A stretch of DNA of 64,000 bases from Alphaproteobacteria bacterium (GTDB lineage: Bacteria; Pseudomonadota; Alphaproteobacteria; Rhodobacterales; Rhodobacteraceae), in assembly GCA_030431825.1 (NCBI GenBank), contig JAUIIJ010000016.1:22437-86436 (forward strand), written 5' to 3'. Made by a program: the position numbers and the translations under genes. The notes below the pieces were generated by a model. It did not search any database. It was not told the origin of the DNA and worked only from the letters and a program-made list of their open reading frames with translations. Shown here in pieces: positions 56,896 to 64,000 of the stretch. Each line of letters starts with the position of its first letter. The first letter of the stretch is position 1.

Positions 56896-57753
56896 ATGAG
56901 CGACTCAGTAGAGATTTTCGAAGTCGGGCCGCGTGACGGGCTTCAGAACGAAAAACGCGAAATTCCGGTGGCGGAAAAGGTCGCGCTGGTGGATTGCCTG
57001 AGCGGTGCCGGATTCTCGCGGATCGAAGTGGCAAGCTTCGTATCCCCGAAATGGGTGCCGCAGATGGCGGGCAGTGCCGAGGTGCTGGCCGGTATCACCC
57101 GTGTTCCGGGGGTGCGCTATGCGGCGCTGACACCGAACATGCGCGGCTATGATGACGCGCGGGCGGCACAGGCTGACGAGATCGCGGTGTTCGCCTCGGC
57201 CAGCGAAGGGTTTTCCAAGGCGAATGTGAACGCGACGATCGCCGAATCCATCGAGCGTTTCAAACCCATTCTCGCGGCGGCGCGTCACGTGGATTTGCCG
57301 GTACGCGGCTATATTTCCTGCGTGACCGACTGCCCCTACGACGGCAAGACCGATCCGGCGCGGGTCGCCGAACTGGCGGATACGCTGTTTGGTTTCGGCT
57401 GCTACGAGATTTCGCTTGGCGACACGATCGGTCAGGCCACGCCGGACAGTATCGCACGCATGCTGATGGCGGTGCGCGACCGCGTGCCGGTGTCGCGTCT
57501 GGCCGGGCACTACCATGACACGGCAGGTCGTGCGCTTGCCAATATCGATGCGTCGCTGTCGCTTGGGGTGCGGGTGTTCGACGCGGCTGTTGGCGGCCTT
57601 GGCGGCTGCCCCTATGCGCCCGGAGCAAGCGGCAACGTCGCCACCGAGGCGGTTGCCGCGCACCTGCAGCGGCAGGGCTATTCGACCGGTCTGAAACCTG
57701 ATGTGCTGCGCAAGGCAGCGGAAATGGCGCGCGCGATGCGCGGGGAGTCGTGA
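56896..57753 (+). CDS. mvaB: Hydroxymethylglutaryl-CoA lyase
   Basis: Splits HMG-CoA into acetoacetate and acetyl-CoA, the last step of leucine breakdown. 285 residues, HMGL-like TIM barrel. EVGPRDGLQNEKREIPVAEK near residue 8 is the metal-binding start, GHYHDTAGRALANI holds the catalytic His region, and GGLGGCPYAPGASGN near residue 230 has the conserved cysteine. The ATG at 56896 follows GGGAGAG. Its stop shares a base with the next gene. Confidence 0.95.
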   Translation: MSDSVEIFEVGPRDGLQNEKREIPVAEKVALVDCLSGAGFSRIEVASFVSPKWVPQMAGSAEVLAGITRVPGVRYAALTPNMRGYDDARAAQADEIAVFASASEGFSKANVNATIAESIERFKPILAAARHVDLPVRGYISCVTDCPYDGKTDPARVAELADTLFGFGCYEISLGDTIGQATPDSIARMLMAVRDRVPVSRLAGHYHDTAGRALANIDASLSLGVRVFDAAVGGLGGCPYAPGASGNVATEAVAAHLQRQGYSTGLKPDVLRKAAEMARAMRGES

Positions 57754-58535
57754 TGTACGAGACAATTGAGATCGCCAAGGACGCACGCGGTGTTGCGACG
57801 CTGACGCTGGTTCGGGTGGACAAGCACAACGCCATGTCGGCGCAGATGATTGCCGAGTTGACGCAAGCCGCCGCGCAACTGGGCGCGGACGACACGGTGC
57901 GGGTGGTGGTGCTGGCAGCGAAGGGCAAATCGTTCTGCGCCGGTGGCGACCTGGGCTGGATGCAGGCGCAGATGGCGGCCGACGGTGAAACCCGCTTTCG
58001 CGAGGCGCGCAAGCTGGCCGAGATGCTTGGCGCGCTGAACACCCTGCCGAAACCGGTGATCGGTGCGGTCCAGGGCAACGCCTTTGGCGGCGGTCTCGGA
58101 CTGGTCAGCGTCTGCGACGTGGCGATCGGGGTGGATCACGTCAGGATGGGGCTGACGGAAACCCGTCTGGGATTGATCCCCGCGACCATCGGACCCTATG
58201 TCGTGGCCCGGATGGGCGAAGCGCGGGCGCGGCGCGTCTTCATGTCGGCGCGGCTGTTTGATGCGGCCGAAGCGGTTGATCTCGGGCTGCTGGCACGCAC
58301 GGTTGCGCCCGGCGATCTGGCAGAGGCGGTCGAACGCGAAGTCGTACCCTACCTGTCCTGCGCGCCGGGTGCTGTGGCATCGGCCAAGAAACTGGTGCGC
58401 GACCTGGCGCCGCAGGTGGATGAGGCCGCGATCGACCTGACGATCCGCGCGCTTGTCGATCGCTGGGAAACCGCCGAGGCCGCCGAAGGCATCGCCGCCT
58501 TCTTCGACAAGCGCAAGGCGGCATGGATGTCCTGA
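57753..58535 (+). CDS. liuC: Methylglutaconyl-CoA hydratase / enoyl-CoA hydratase
   Basis: Crotonase fold, 260 residues. In this operon it should hydrate 3-methylglutaconyl-CoA to HMG-CoA, the step between carboxylase and lyase. The oxyanion-hole motif is KSFCAGGDLGWMQAQ near residue 60 and GNAFGGGLGLVSVCDVAIG near residue 106. LGLIPATIGPYVVARMGEARA follows. It overlaps the lyase stop by one base and ends the pathway block. Confidence 0.93.
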   Translation: MYETIEIAKDARGVATLTLVRVDKHNAMSAQMIAELTQAAAQLGADDTVRVVVLAAKGKSFCAGGDLGWMQAQMAADGETRFREARKLAEMLGALNTLPKPVIGAVQGNAFGGGLGLVSVCDVAIGVDHVRMGLTETRLGLIPATIGPYVVARMGEARARRVFMSARLFDAAEAVDLGLLARTVAPGDLAEAVEREVVPYLSCAPGAVASAKKLVRDLAPQVDEAAIDLTIRALVDRWETAEAAEGIAAFFDKRKAAWMS

Positions 58536-58541
58536 GCCGCG

Positions 58542-59600
58542 TCAACCGAAAAGCGTCAGGGTTTCCTCCCAGAGCCGGGTGACGATCCGGGCCGCCGGTT
58601 CGTCCGATGCGCGGGCTGCGGCCTGTCCGGCCCAGGCCTGCATCGCGTCGATATTTCCATCCCTGGCGGCCTGCGCACGCATCGGGCCGGTCAGCGATCG
58701 CTGAATCGGGTAGGGGGCCGGTTCCGGGCCATCCGCCGCCGCGTACGCGTTGCGCACCGAACGGCCCAGGCGCCCGGAAAATGCCCGCGTTGCGATGGTG
58801 TCCTCGGGTGCGGTCCGCGCCAGGGCGTCGGCCCATGTGGGATTGGTGCCAGCCTCGGGCGCGCGCAGGAACCCGGTGCCGATCTGTACCGCAGAGGCGC
58901 CCAGCATCAGCGCCGCCGCGATGCCGCGCGCATCGGCGATGCCTCCGGTTGCCACGACCGGCACATCCACCGCGTCCACCACCGCCGGAAGCAGCGCGAA
59001 CAGCCCGACCAGCGCGGTGGCCGCCTGGTCCGCGTCAAAGGCGCCGCGATGCCCGCCCGCTTCCATCCCCTGTGCGACAATCACATCCGCCCCCGCCGCG
59101 GCAGCGGCGCGCGCCTCGGCGACCGTGGTGACAGTGGCAAACCACCGGATACCGCGCGCCTTGATCTCGGTCACGACGTCGGGCGGAAACACTCCCATGA
59201 TCGAGGACATTGCCGCCGGAGAGGCCGCGAGCATCGCCTCGCATTGGGCGTCGAAATCGAGCATCGGTGTTTCCGCAGCATCCGCCGGAACCGCAGGCCC
59301 CCACTCCGCCAGGTGCGTGCGCAGCCGTTCCTCACGGGCCGCATCCCGTCGCGGGGCGGGGTCGGGGATCCAGATGTTCATCTGGAACCCGCCATTCGAG
59401 GTTTCACGCATGTCGCGCGCCCAGCCGGCAATCTGCCCGGGTGACATCAGCAATGCGCCACAGGCTCCGAGCCCGCCGCCTGCCGCCACCGCCGCCGAAA
59501 GCGATACTGGACAGGCGCCCGCCATCGGGGCGAGCAGAATGGGCCGGTCAATGCCCAGGTCGCGGGCAAAACCGCTGGCGCGGGTCAGGGCCAAATGCAT
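58542..59600 (-). CDS. Nitronate monooxygenase family protein
   Basis: A 352-residue TIM-barrel FMN enzyme of the 2-nitropropane dioxygenase/NMO family, which oxidises alkyl nitronates. RPILLAPMAGACPVSL is near the N-terminus; AGADVIVAQGMEAGGHRGAF and PVVATGGIADARGIAAAL form the FMN phosphate site; LGASAVQIGTGFL follows. The start at 59600 has GGAG six bases away; an ATG four codons earlier (59612) lacks a ribosome site. It converges with liuC, six bases apart. Confidence 0.9.
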   Translation of the reverse strand: MHLALTRASGFARDLGIDRPILLAPMAGACPVSLSAAVAAGGGLGACGALLMSPGQIAGWARDMRETSNGGFQMNIWIPDPAPRRDAAREERLRTHLAEWGPAVPADAAETPMLDFDAQCEAMLAASPAAMSSIMGVFPPDVVTEIKARGIRWFATVTTVAEARAAAAAGADVIVAQGMEAGGHRGAFDADQAATALVGLFALLPAVVDAVDVPVVATGGIADARGIAAALMLGASAVQIGTGFLRAPEAGTNPTWADALARTAPEDTIATRAFSGRLGRSVRNAYAAADGPEPAPYPIQRSLTGPMRAQAARDGNIDAMQAWAGQAAARASDEPAARIVTRLWEETLTLFG

Positions 59601-59824
59601 TGCATTCTCCATGTTTGCTGATGATCCGGCGACATGAACACATGCCGTAACCGCCGCGTCAAGCGCGCTGAGAACGCCGGGAGATCGGCAAAACCGGCTG
59701 CCCCCTGTGTCGATAACACCCAGCCTTCCGGAGTTTCCCTTGGTTGACCCCCCGGATTGTCAAGAGTAGACAAATCCCTAGTCAGCGTCGCGTGAGACCG
59801 CGCGCAGCAAAAATGGAGACGCTC

Positions 59825-60190
59825 GTGGAAGAGATGTTGCGGGAATACCTCCCGATCCTGGTGTTTCTGGTCGTCGCGACAGGGCTTGGAATCGTTCTGA
59901 TCCTGGCAGCGGTGATCCTGGCTGTGCGCAATCCGGACCCTGAAAAGGTCAGCGCCTATGAGTGTGGCTTCAACGCGTTTGACGATGCGCGGATGAAATT
60001 CGACGTTCGATTCTACCTCGTCTCGATCCTGTTCATCATTTTCGACCTCGAAATCGCCTTTCTTTTTCCCTGGGCCGTCGGCTTCAAGGATCTGAGCGAC
60101 GCGGCCTTCTGGTCGATGATGGCCTTCCTCGCCGTGCTGACGCTTGGCTTCGCCTATGAATGGAAGAAAGGGGCGATGGAATGGGAGTAG
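59825..60190 (+). CDS. nuoA: NADH-quinone oxidoreductase subunit A
   Basis: Membrane subunit of complex I, 121 residues, three helices (around residues 8-30, 58-80 and 88-110). [20 protein letters not shown] with its loop cysteine and [18 protein letters not shown] are typical. I take the GTG at 59825 as start ([12 protein letters not shown]), since GGAG lies six bases upstream and family members start there; an ATG at 59813 is possible. First gene of the nuo operon. Its end overlaps nuoB by ten bases. Confidence 0.92.
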   Translation: MEEMLREYLPILVFLVVATGLGIVLILAAVILAVRNPDPEKVSAYECGFNAFDDARMKFDVRFYLVSILFIIFDLEIAFLFPWAVGFKDLSDAAFWSMMAFLAVLTLGFAYEWKKGAMEWE

Positions 60191-60729
60191 GTCAGACCGC
60201 CGTGCAGACGGGTGCAAACACCGCCGGTGCCGACAAGGAGGTCGCCACACGGGCCCTCAACGCCCAATTGCAGGACAAGGGCTTCCTGCTGACGTCGACC
60301 GAAGACATCATCAACTGGGCGCGTACCGGCAGCCTGCACTGGATGACCTTCGGACTTGCCTGCTGCGCGGTTGAAATGATGCATACCTCGATGCCGCGCT
60401 ATGATGCCGAACGGTTCGGTATCGCGCCGCGTGCCTCTCCGCGACAGTCGGACGTTATGATTGTTGCCGGGACACTGACCAACAAGATGGCACCGGCCCT
60501 GCGCAAGGTCTATGACCAGATGCCCGAACCGCGGTACGTGATCTCGATGGGGTCCTGCGCCAATGGCGGCGGCTACTACCACTACAGCTACTCGGTCGTT
60601 CGGGGCTGTGACCGTGTGGTTCCTGTCGATATCTATGTTCCGGGATGCCCGCCCACCGCCGAGGCATTGCTGTACGGGCTGATGCAGCTGCAGCGCAAGA
60701 TTCGCCGCACGGGGACGATCGTAAGATGA
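60181..60729 (+). CDS. nuoB: NADH-quinone oxidoreductase subunit B
   Basis: PSST subunit, carrying the terminal 4Fe-4S cluster N2 that reduces quinone. 182 residues. Cluster motifs are [36 protein letters not shown] and [15 protein letters not shown]. The N-terminal 20 residues are variable. The ATG at 60181 sits inside the end of nuoA, and the stop overlaps nuoC by four bases (ATGA). Confidence 0.97.
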   Translation: MGVGQTAVQTGANTAGADKEVATRALNAQLQDKGFLLTSTEDIINWARTGSLHWMTFGLACCAVEMMHTSMPRYDAERFGIAPRASPRQSDVMIVAGTLTNKMAPALRKVYDQMPEPRYVISMGSCANGGGYYHYSYSVVRGCDRVVPVDIYVPGCPPTAEALLYGLMQLQRKIRRTGTIVR

Positions 60730-61331
60730 GCGATGCACTGAAGGAACTTGGCACGCATATCGAACTCAAGCGCCCGGATTCCGTGCTGTCATGGGATGTG
60801 TCGCATGGCGAGTTGAACGTGGATGTCACGCCGGGGTCGATCGTGCCCTTCGTCGAATTTCTCAAGTCGGACGCGACCTGCAGGTTCTCGACCCTGGTCG
60901 ACATCACTGCGGTCGACTACCCCGACCGGGCCAAACGTTTCGACGTGGTCTATCATTTCCTGTCGATGTACCAGAACCACCGGATCCGCCTGCGGGTCGG
61001 TCTGCGGGACGACGACATGGTGCCGTCGATCATCGAGGTTCACCCCTCGGCCAACTGGTTCGAGCGCGAAGTCTTTGACATGTTCGGCATCCTGTTCACC
61101 GGCCACCCGGATCTGCGGCGCATCCTGACGGATTACGGCTTTCGCGGCCATCCGCTGCGCAAGGATTTCCCGACGACCGGTTATACCGAAGTGCGCTATG
61201 ACGAAGCCGAAAAGCGCGTCGTCTACGAGCCCGTGTCGCTGGTTCAGGAATACCGGCAGTTCGATTTCATGAGCCCGTGGGAAGGGGCCGAGTACATCCT
61301 GCCAGGCGATGAGAAACCGGAGGCCAAGTGA
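60726..61331 (+). CDS. nuoC: NADH-quinone oxidoreductase subunit C
   Basis: The 30-kDa subunit of the peripheral arm, 201 residues. [20 protein letters not shown] and the signature [20 protein letters not shown] are seen, followed by [20 protein letters not shown]. Separate from nuoD, as in alphaproteobacteria and mitochondria rather than the fused NuoCD of E. coli. Its TGA shares one base with the small ORF that follows. Confidence 0.97.
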   Translation: MSDALKELGTHIELKRPDSVLSWDVSHGELNVDVTPGSIVPFVEFLKSDATCRFSTLVDITAVDYPDRAKRFDVVYHFLSMYQNHRIRLRVGLRDDDMVPSIIEVHPSANWFEREVFDMFGILFTGHPDLRRILTDYGFRGHPLRKDFPTTGYTEVRYDEAEKRVVYEPVSLVQEYRQFDFMSPWEGAEYILPGDEKPEAK

Positions 61332-61504
61332 TGGACGGATTGTGGTGGCTGATCCTGTCGGCCCTGACGGCGATACCGATGCTCAAGCTGTTGCCGTTCT
61401 TTGGCATAAACAAGTACTGGGCCGTGGCGTGCCTCGTCCCGTTCGGAACCATCGCCCTGTTGTGGTGGATGGGTATCAAGCTGCAAGAGCTGGAGAAAAT
61501 GTAG
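61331..61504 (+). CDS. Small membrane protein between nuoC and nuoD, unknown
   Basis: 57 residues: [20 protein letters not shown] first, then PFFGINKYWAVACLV and a second hydrophobic run, ending KLQELEKM. Two probable membrane helices (about residues 4-23 and 29-48) and a short charged C-terminus. The ATG overlaps the nuoC stop by one base, and the stop touches the nuoD start, so it is translated within the operon. I do not recognise the family. It could be an accessory or assembly factor of complex I in this group. Confidence 0.75.
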   Translation: MDGLWWLILSALTAIPMLKLLPFFGINKYWAVACLVPFGTIALLWWMGIKLQELEKM

Positions 61505-62734
61505 ATGGACGGCTCGAAATTTGACGACGGTTCGACCGACGCCCTGACGGGCGAGCAGAGCATCCGCAATTTCAACATCAATTTCGGGCCCCAGCACCCG
61601 GCTGCGCATGGGGTGTTGCGGCTGGTGCTCGAACTTGACGGCGAGATCGTCGAGCGTTGCGACCCCCATATCGGCCTGTTGCATCGCGGCACCGAGAAGT
61701 TGATGGAGAGCCGCACCTACCTGCAGAACCTGCCCTATTTCGACCGGCTCGACTATGTGGCGCCGATGAACCAGGAACATGCCTGGTGCCTGGCCATCGA
61801 AAAGCTGACCGGCGTGGAGGTGCCCCGTCGCGCCAGTCTGATCCGGGTGCTTTACTCCGAAATCGGCCGCATCCTGAACCACCTGCTGAACGTGACCACG
61901 CAGGCGATGGATGTCGGCGCGCTGACCCCGCCGCTCTGGGGATTTGAAGAGCGCGAAAAGCTGATGGTCTTCTACGAACGCGCCTGCGGCGCGCGTCTGC
62001 ACGCGGCCTATTTCCGCCCCGGCGGCGTCCACCAGGACCTGCCCGGCGACCTGCTCGACGATATCGAGACATGGGCCGCCGATTTCCCGCGCGTGCTGGC
62101 GGATATCGACGGGTTGCTGACCGAGAACCGCATCTTCAAGCAGCGCAACGCCGATATCGGGGTGGTGTCCGAGCAGGACATCCTCGATTACGGCTTCTCC
62201 GGCGTGATGGTGCGTGGCTCCGGTCTCGCCTGGGACCTGCGCCGCGCGCAGCCCTACGAATGCTATGACGAGTTCGAGTTCCGGATTCCCGTGGGCAAGA
62301 ACGGCGATTGCTATGACCGCTACCTCGTGCGCATGGAGGAAATGCGCCAGTCCCTGCACATCATCACCCAGGCCATCGCCAAGCTGCGCGCACCCGACGG
62401 CAGGGGTGACGTGCTCGCGCGCGGCAAGATCACACCGCCGGCGCGCAGCGACATGAAAACCTCGATGGAAAGCCTGATTCATCACTTCAAGCTCTATACC
62501 GAGGGCTTTCACGTGCCCGAGGGCGAGGTCTATGCCGCCGTCGAGGCACCAAAGGGCGAATTCGGCGTCTACCTCGTCGCGGATGGCAGCAACAAGCCCT
62601 ACCGTGCCAAGATCCGTGCGCCGGGCTTCCTGCACCTGCAGGCGATGGATCACGTCGCGGGCGGTCATCAACTCGCCGACGTGGCGGCGATCATCGGCAC
62701 CATGGATGTCGTGTTCGGGGAGATCGACCGGTGA
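61505..62734 (+). CDS. nuoD: NADH-quinone oxidoreductase subunit D
   Basis: The 49-kDa subunit that lines the quinone site. 409 residues. The family signature is [20 protein letters not shown] near residue 30; [20 protein letters not shown] follows. The C-terminal DVVFGEIDR is typical. It begins directly after the TAG of the small ORF. Confidence 0.97.
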   Translation: MDGSKFDDGSTDALTGEQSIRNFNINFGPQHPAAHGVLRLVLELDGEIVERCDPHIGLLHRGTEKLMESRTYLQNLPYFDRLDYVAPMNQEHAWCLAIEKLTGVEVPRRASLIRVLYSEIGRILNHLLNVTTQAMDVGALTPPLWGFEEREKLMVFYERACGARLHAAYFRPGGVHQDLPGDLLDDIETWAADFPRVLADIDGLLTENRIFKQRNADIGVVSEQDILDYGFSGVMVRGSGLAWDLRRAQPYECYDEFEFRIPVGKNGDCYDRYLVRMEEMRQSLHIITQAIAKLRAPDGRGDVLARGKITPPARSDMKTSMESLIHHFKLYTEGFHVPEGEVYAAVEAPKGEFGVYLVADGSNKPYRAKIRAPGFLHLQAMDHVAGGHQLADVAAIIGTMDVVFGEIDR

Positions 62735-62816
62735 TGCTGTCCCCCTGTCTTCAGCTTTGTGAAAATACTCCCGCCGGAGGCGTCCGACGTCTCGGCGTGA
62801 ACAGAAAGACGAATTG
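62735..62816 (+). other. nuoD-nuoE spacer with repeat-like motif
   Basis: An 82-base gap containing GAAAATACTCCCGCCGGAGG near 62761, which looks like the intergenic repeat common in rhodobacterial genomes. All other gaps in this nuo block are zero or negative. The ribosome site for nuoE (GAAAGACGA) is at its end. Confidence 0.4.
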
Positions 62817-64000
62817 ATGCTCCGCCGTCTGTACTCAGAACAGCCCGAAAGTTTTGCCTTCACCGACGCCAACATGGCCTGGGCCGAAGCGCAGATCAGC
62901 AAATACCCTGAAGGTCGACAGGCCAGCGCGGTGATCCCGCTGTTGTGGCGGGCGCAGGAACAGGAAGGCTGGTTGACCCGCCCGGCGATCGAAACCGTGG
63001 CCGACATGCTCGGCATGGCCTATATCCGCGCGCTCGAAGTCGCCAGCTTCTACTTCATGTTTCAGTTGCAACCAGTTGGCAGTGTTGCACATTTCCAGGT
63101 TTGCGGAACCACGTCCTGCATGATCTGCGGCGCCGAGGACCTGATGGGCGTCTGCCAGGAAAAGATTGCCGCCAAACCGCATACCCTGTCCGCGGATGGC
63201 AAGTTCAGCTGGGAAGAGGTGGAATGCCTCGGCTCCTGTGCCAACGCGCCGATGGTGCAGATCGGCAAGGATTACTACGAGGACCTGACCGCCGACCGTT
63301 TCGGCGAAATCATCGACGAACTGGCGGCGGGCAAGGTGCCGGTTCCGGGGCCGCAGAATGGCCGCTTCGCCTCCGAACCGCTGAGCGGTCTGACCAGTCT
63401 CAAGGAATTCGACAGCGGCCACACCAAGTATAACGCAAGCGCGCAACTGGCGGTGGATATCGGCGATACCATCAAGCGGATCGACGGCACCGAGGTGCCG
63501 TTGCTGACACCCTGGCGCAGGGACGCGGCGAATGATGCGGGCAAACCGTCCGCGTCGCCCGAGGCGAAGGACGCGGAAACGCCCGCATCGGTTGCCAAAT
63601 CCCGCGAGGGCGGTGACGCTGCACGGATCAAACCGTCCGCCGGATTGCCCGGGCAGCAGGAACTTGCCGCGCGCAAGGGGAACTGGAAGTATCCGGCAGG
63701 GTCTGCTGCGAAACCGGATGCCGCCGCCGCGAGGGAAGGGACGGTCTCATCCGACGAGCAAACCGGCCAAAAGCCGGTGTTCCTTGACGCCGCACGGGAC
63801 GGGAGGGCCGATGATCTCAAGCTGATCAAGGGGATCGGCCCGAAACTCGAAGGCGTGCTGAACGGTATCGGCGTCTATCATTTCGATCAGATCGCGGCGT
63901 GGAGCGCAGCCGAGGTCGCCTGGGTCGATGACAACCTGATCGGCTTCAAGGGCCGGGTCAGTCGCGATGACTGGGTCGCGCAGGCCGGCAAGCTGGCGGC
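62817..64000 (+). CDS. nuoE: NADH-quinone oxidoreductase subunit E with C-terminal extension (3' end cut)
   Basis: The 24-kDa 2Fe-2S subunit, cluster N1a. The thioredoxin-like part (residues 1-175) has [15 protein letters not shown] near residue 97 and [14 protein letters not shown] near residue 138. Typical NuoE ends near residue 165-240; here a low-complexity Ala/Pro/Lys linker follows (about residues 235-330). Then comes a helix-hairpin-helix-like segment [20 protein letters not shown] near residue 338, then [13 protein letters not shown]. The end lies beyond the window; 394 codons are visible. Confidence 0.93.
   Translation, partial: MLRRLYSEQPESFAFTDANMAWAEAQISKYPEGRQASAVIPLLWRAQEQEGWLTRPAIETVADMLGMAYIRALEVASFYFMFQLQPVGSVAHFQVCGTTSCMICGAEDLMGVCQEKIAAKPHTLSADGKFSWEEVECLGSCANAPMVQIGKDYYEDLTADRFGEIIDELAAGKVPVPGPQNGRFASEPLSGLTSLKEFDSGHTKYNASAQLAVDIGDTIKRIDGTEVPLLTPWRRDAANDAGKPSASPEAKDAETPASVAKSREGGDAARIKPSAGLPGQQELAARKGNWKYPAGSAAKPDAAAAREGTVSSDEQTGQKPVFLDAARDGRADDLKLIKGIGPKLEGVLNGIGVYHFDQIAAWSAAEVAWVDDNLIGFKGRVSRDDWVAQAGKLA

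Noticed and set aside
1..64000. CRISPR arrays, tRNA or rRNA genes
   Set aside because: I looked for regularly spaced repeats and for tRNA T-arm patterns in the intergenic gaps and saw none; a covariance-model search would be needed to be certain.

Overview
The window is high-GC alphaproteobacterial DNA, most likely from the Rhodobacteraceae (Roseobacter group). Three things point there: the lysC-ptsP pair, the protein sequences themselves, and a NuoE with a long C-terminal extension. No rRNA, tRNA, CRISPR array, phage or plasmid gene was recognised. Almost everything is chromosomal metabolism, interrupted by one patch of dead insertion sequences.

Layout. 1-3567 (minus): paaABCDE, the phenylacetyl-CoA epoxidase, with overlapping palindromes in front of paaA. 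3910-8568 (plus): a Nudix hydrolase, a DUF1178 protein, lysC and ptsP. About 8580-10810: a degraded zone with remains of three unrelated insertion sequences (IS21 istB, IS481, IS5) and a strong unexplained hairpin. 10815-15093: a J-domain protein, bolA, a DUF4177 protein, a hotdog thioesterase, gatB and a small membrane protein. 15090-18386 (minus): an SDR and pepN. 18621-20768: malate synthase G. 21275-23204: a small lipoprotein, a GlcG/HbpS-like protein and a class-I glutamine amidotransferase. 23261-26662: an iorAB-type molybdenum hydroxylase, divergent from a TetR regulator with a striking repeat array between them. 26674-29561 (minus): an SDR, kynU and kynA for tryptophan catabolism. 29738-33331: a small methyltransferase-like membrane protein and pntAB.

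Second half. 33620-34900: DUF3422 protein. 34938-43238: a peptide ABC transporter (substrate-binding protein and two permeases on minus, double ATPase on plus) with two M20 amidohydrolases, which reads as a peptide or N-acyl-amino-acid scavenging module. 43294-46644 (minus): moaA, waaA and a glycosyltransferase in one overlapping run. 46753-50477 (minus): glmU, glmS and a PPOX-like gene that appears to have lost its start codon. 50615-51277: gph. 51757-58535: the leucine/isovalerate pathway (ivd, the two methylcrotonyl-CoA carboxylase subunits, HMG-CoA lyase, enoyl-CoA hydratase). 58542-59600 (minus): nitronate monooxygenase. 59825-64000: start of the complex I operon, nuoA-B-C, a 57-residue membrane ORF, nuoD, and nuoE running off the edge.

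The catabolic blocks (phenylacetate, tryptophan, leucine, peptides, glyoxylate) describe a heterotroph that lives on amino acids and aromatics. I found no convincing wholly new system. The best leads are the small ORF between nuoC and nuoD, the helix-hairpin-helix-like tail on NuoE, the start-less PPOX gene behind glmS, the TetR/iorAB repeat array, and the hairpin in the IS graveyard.
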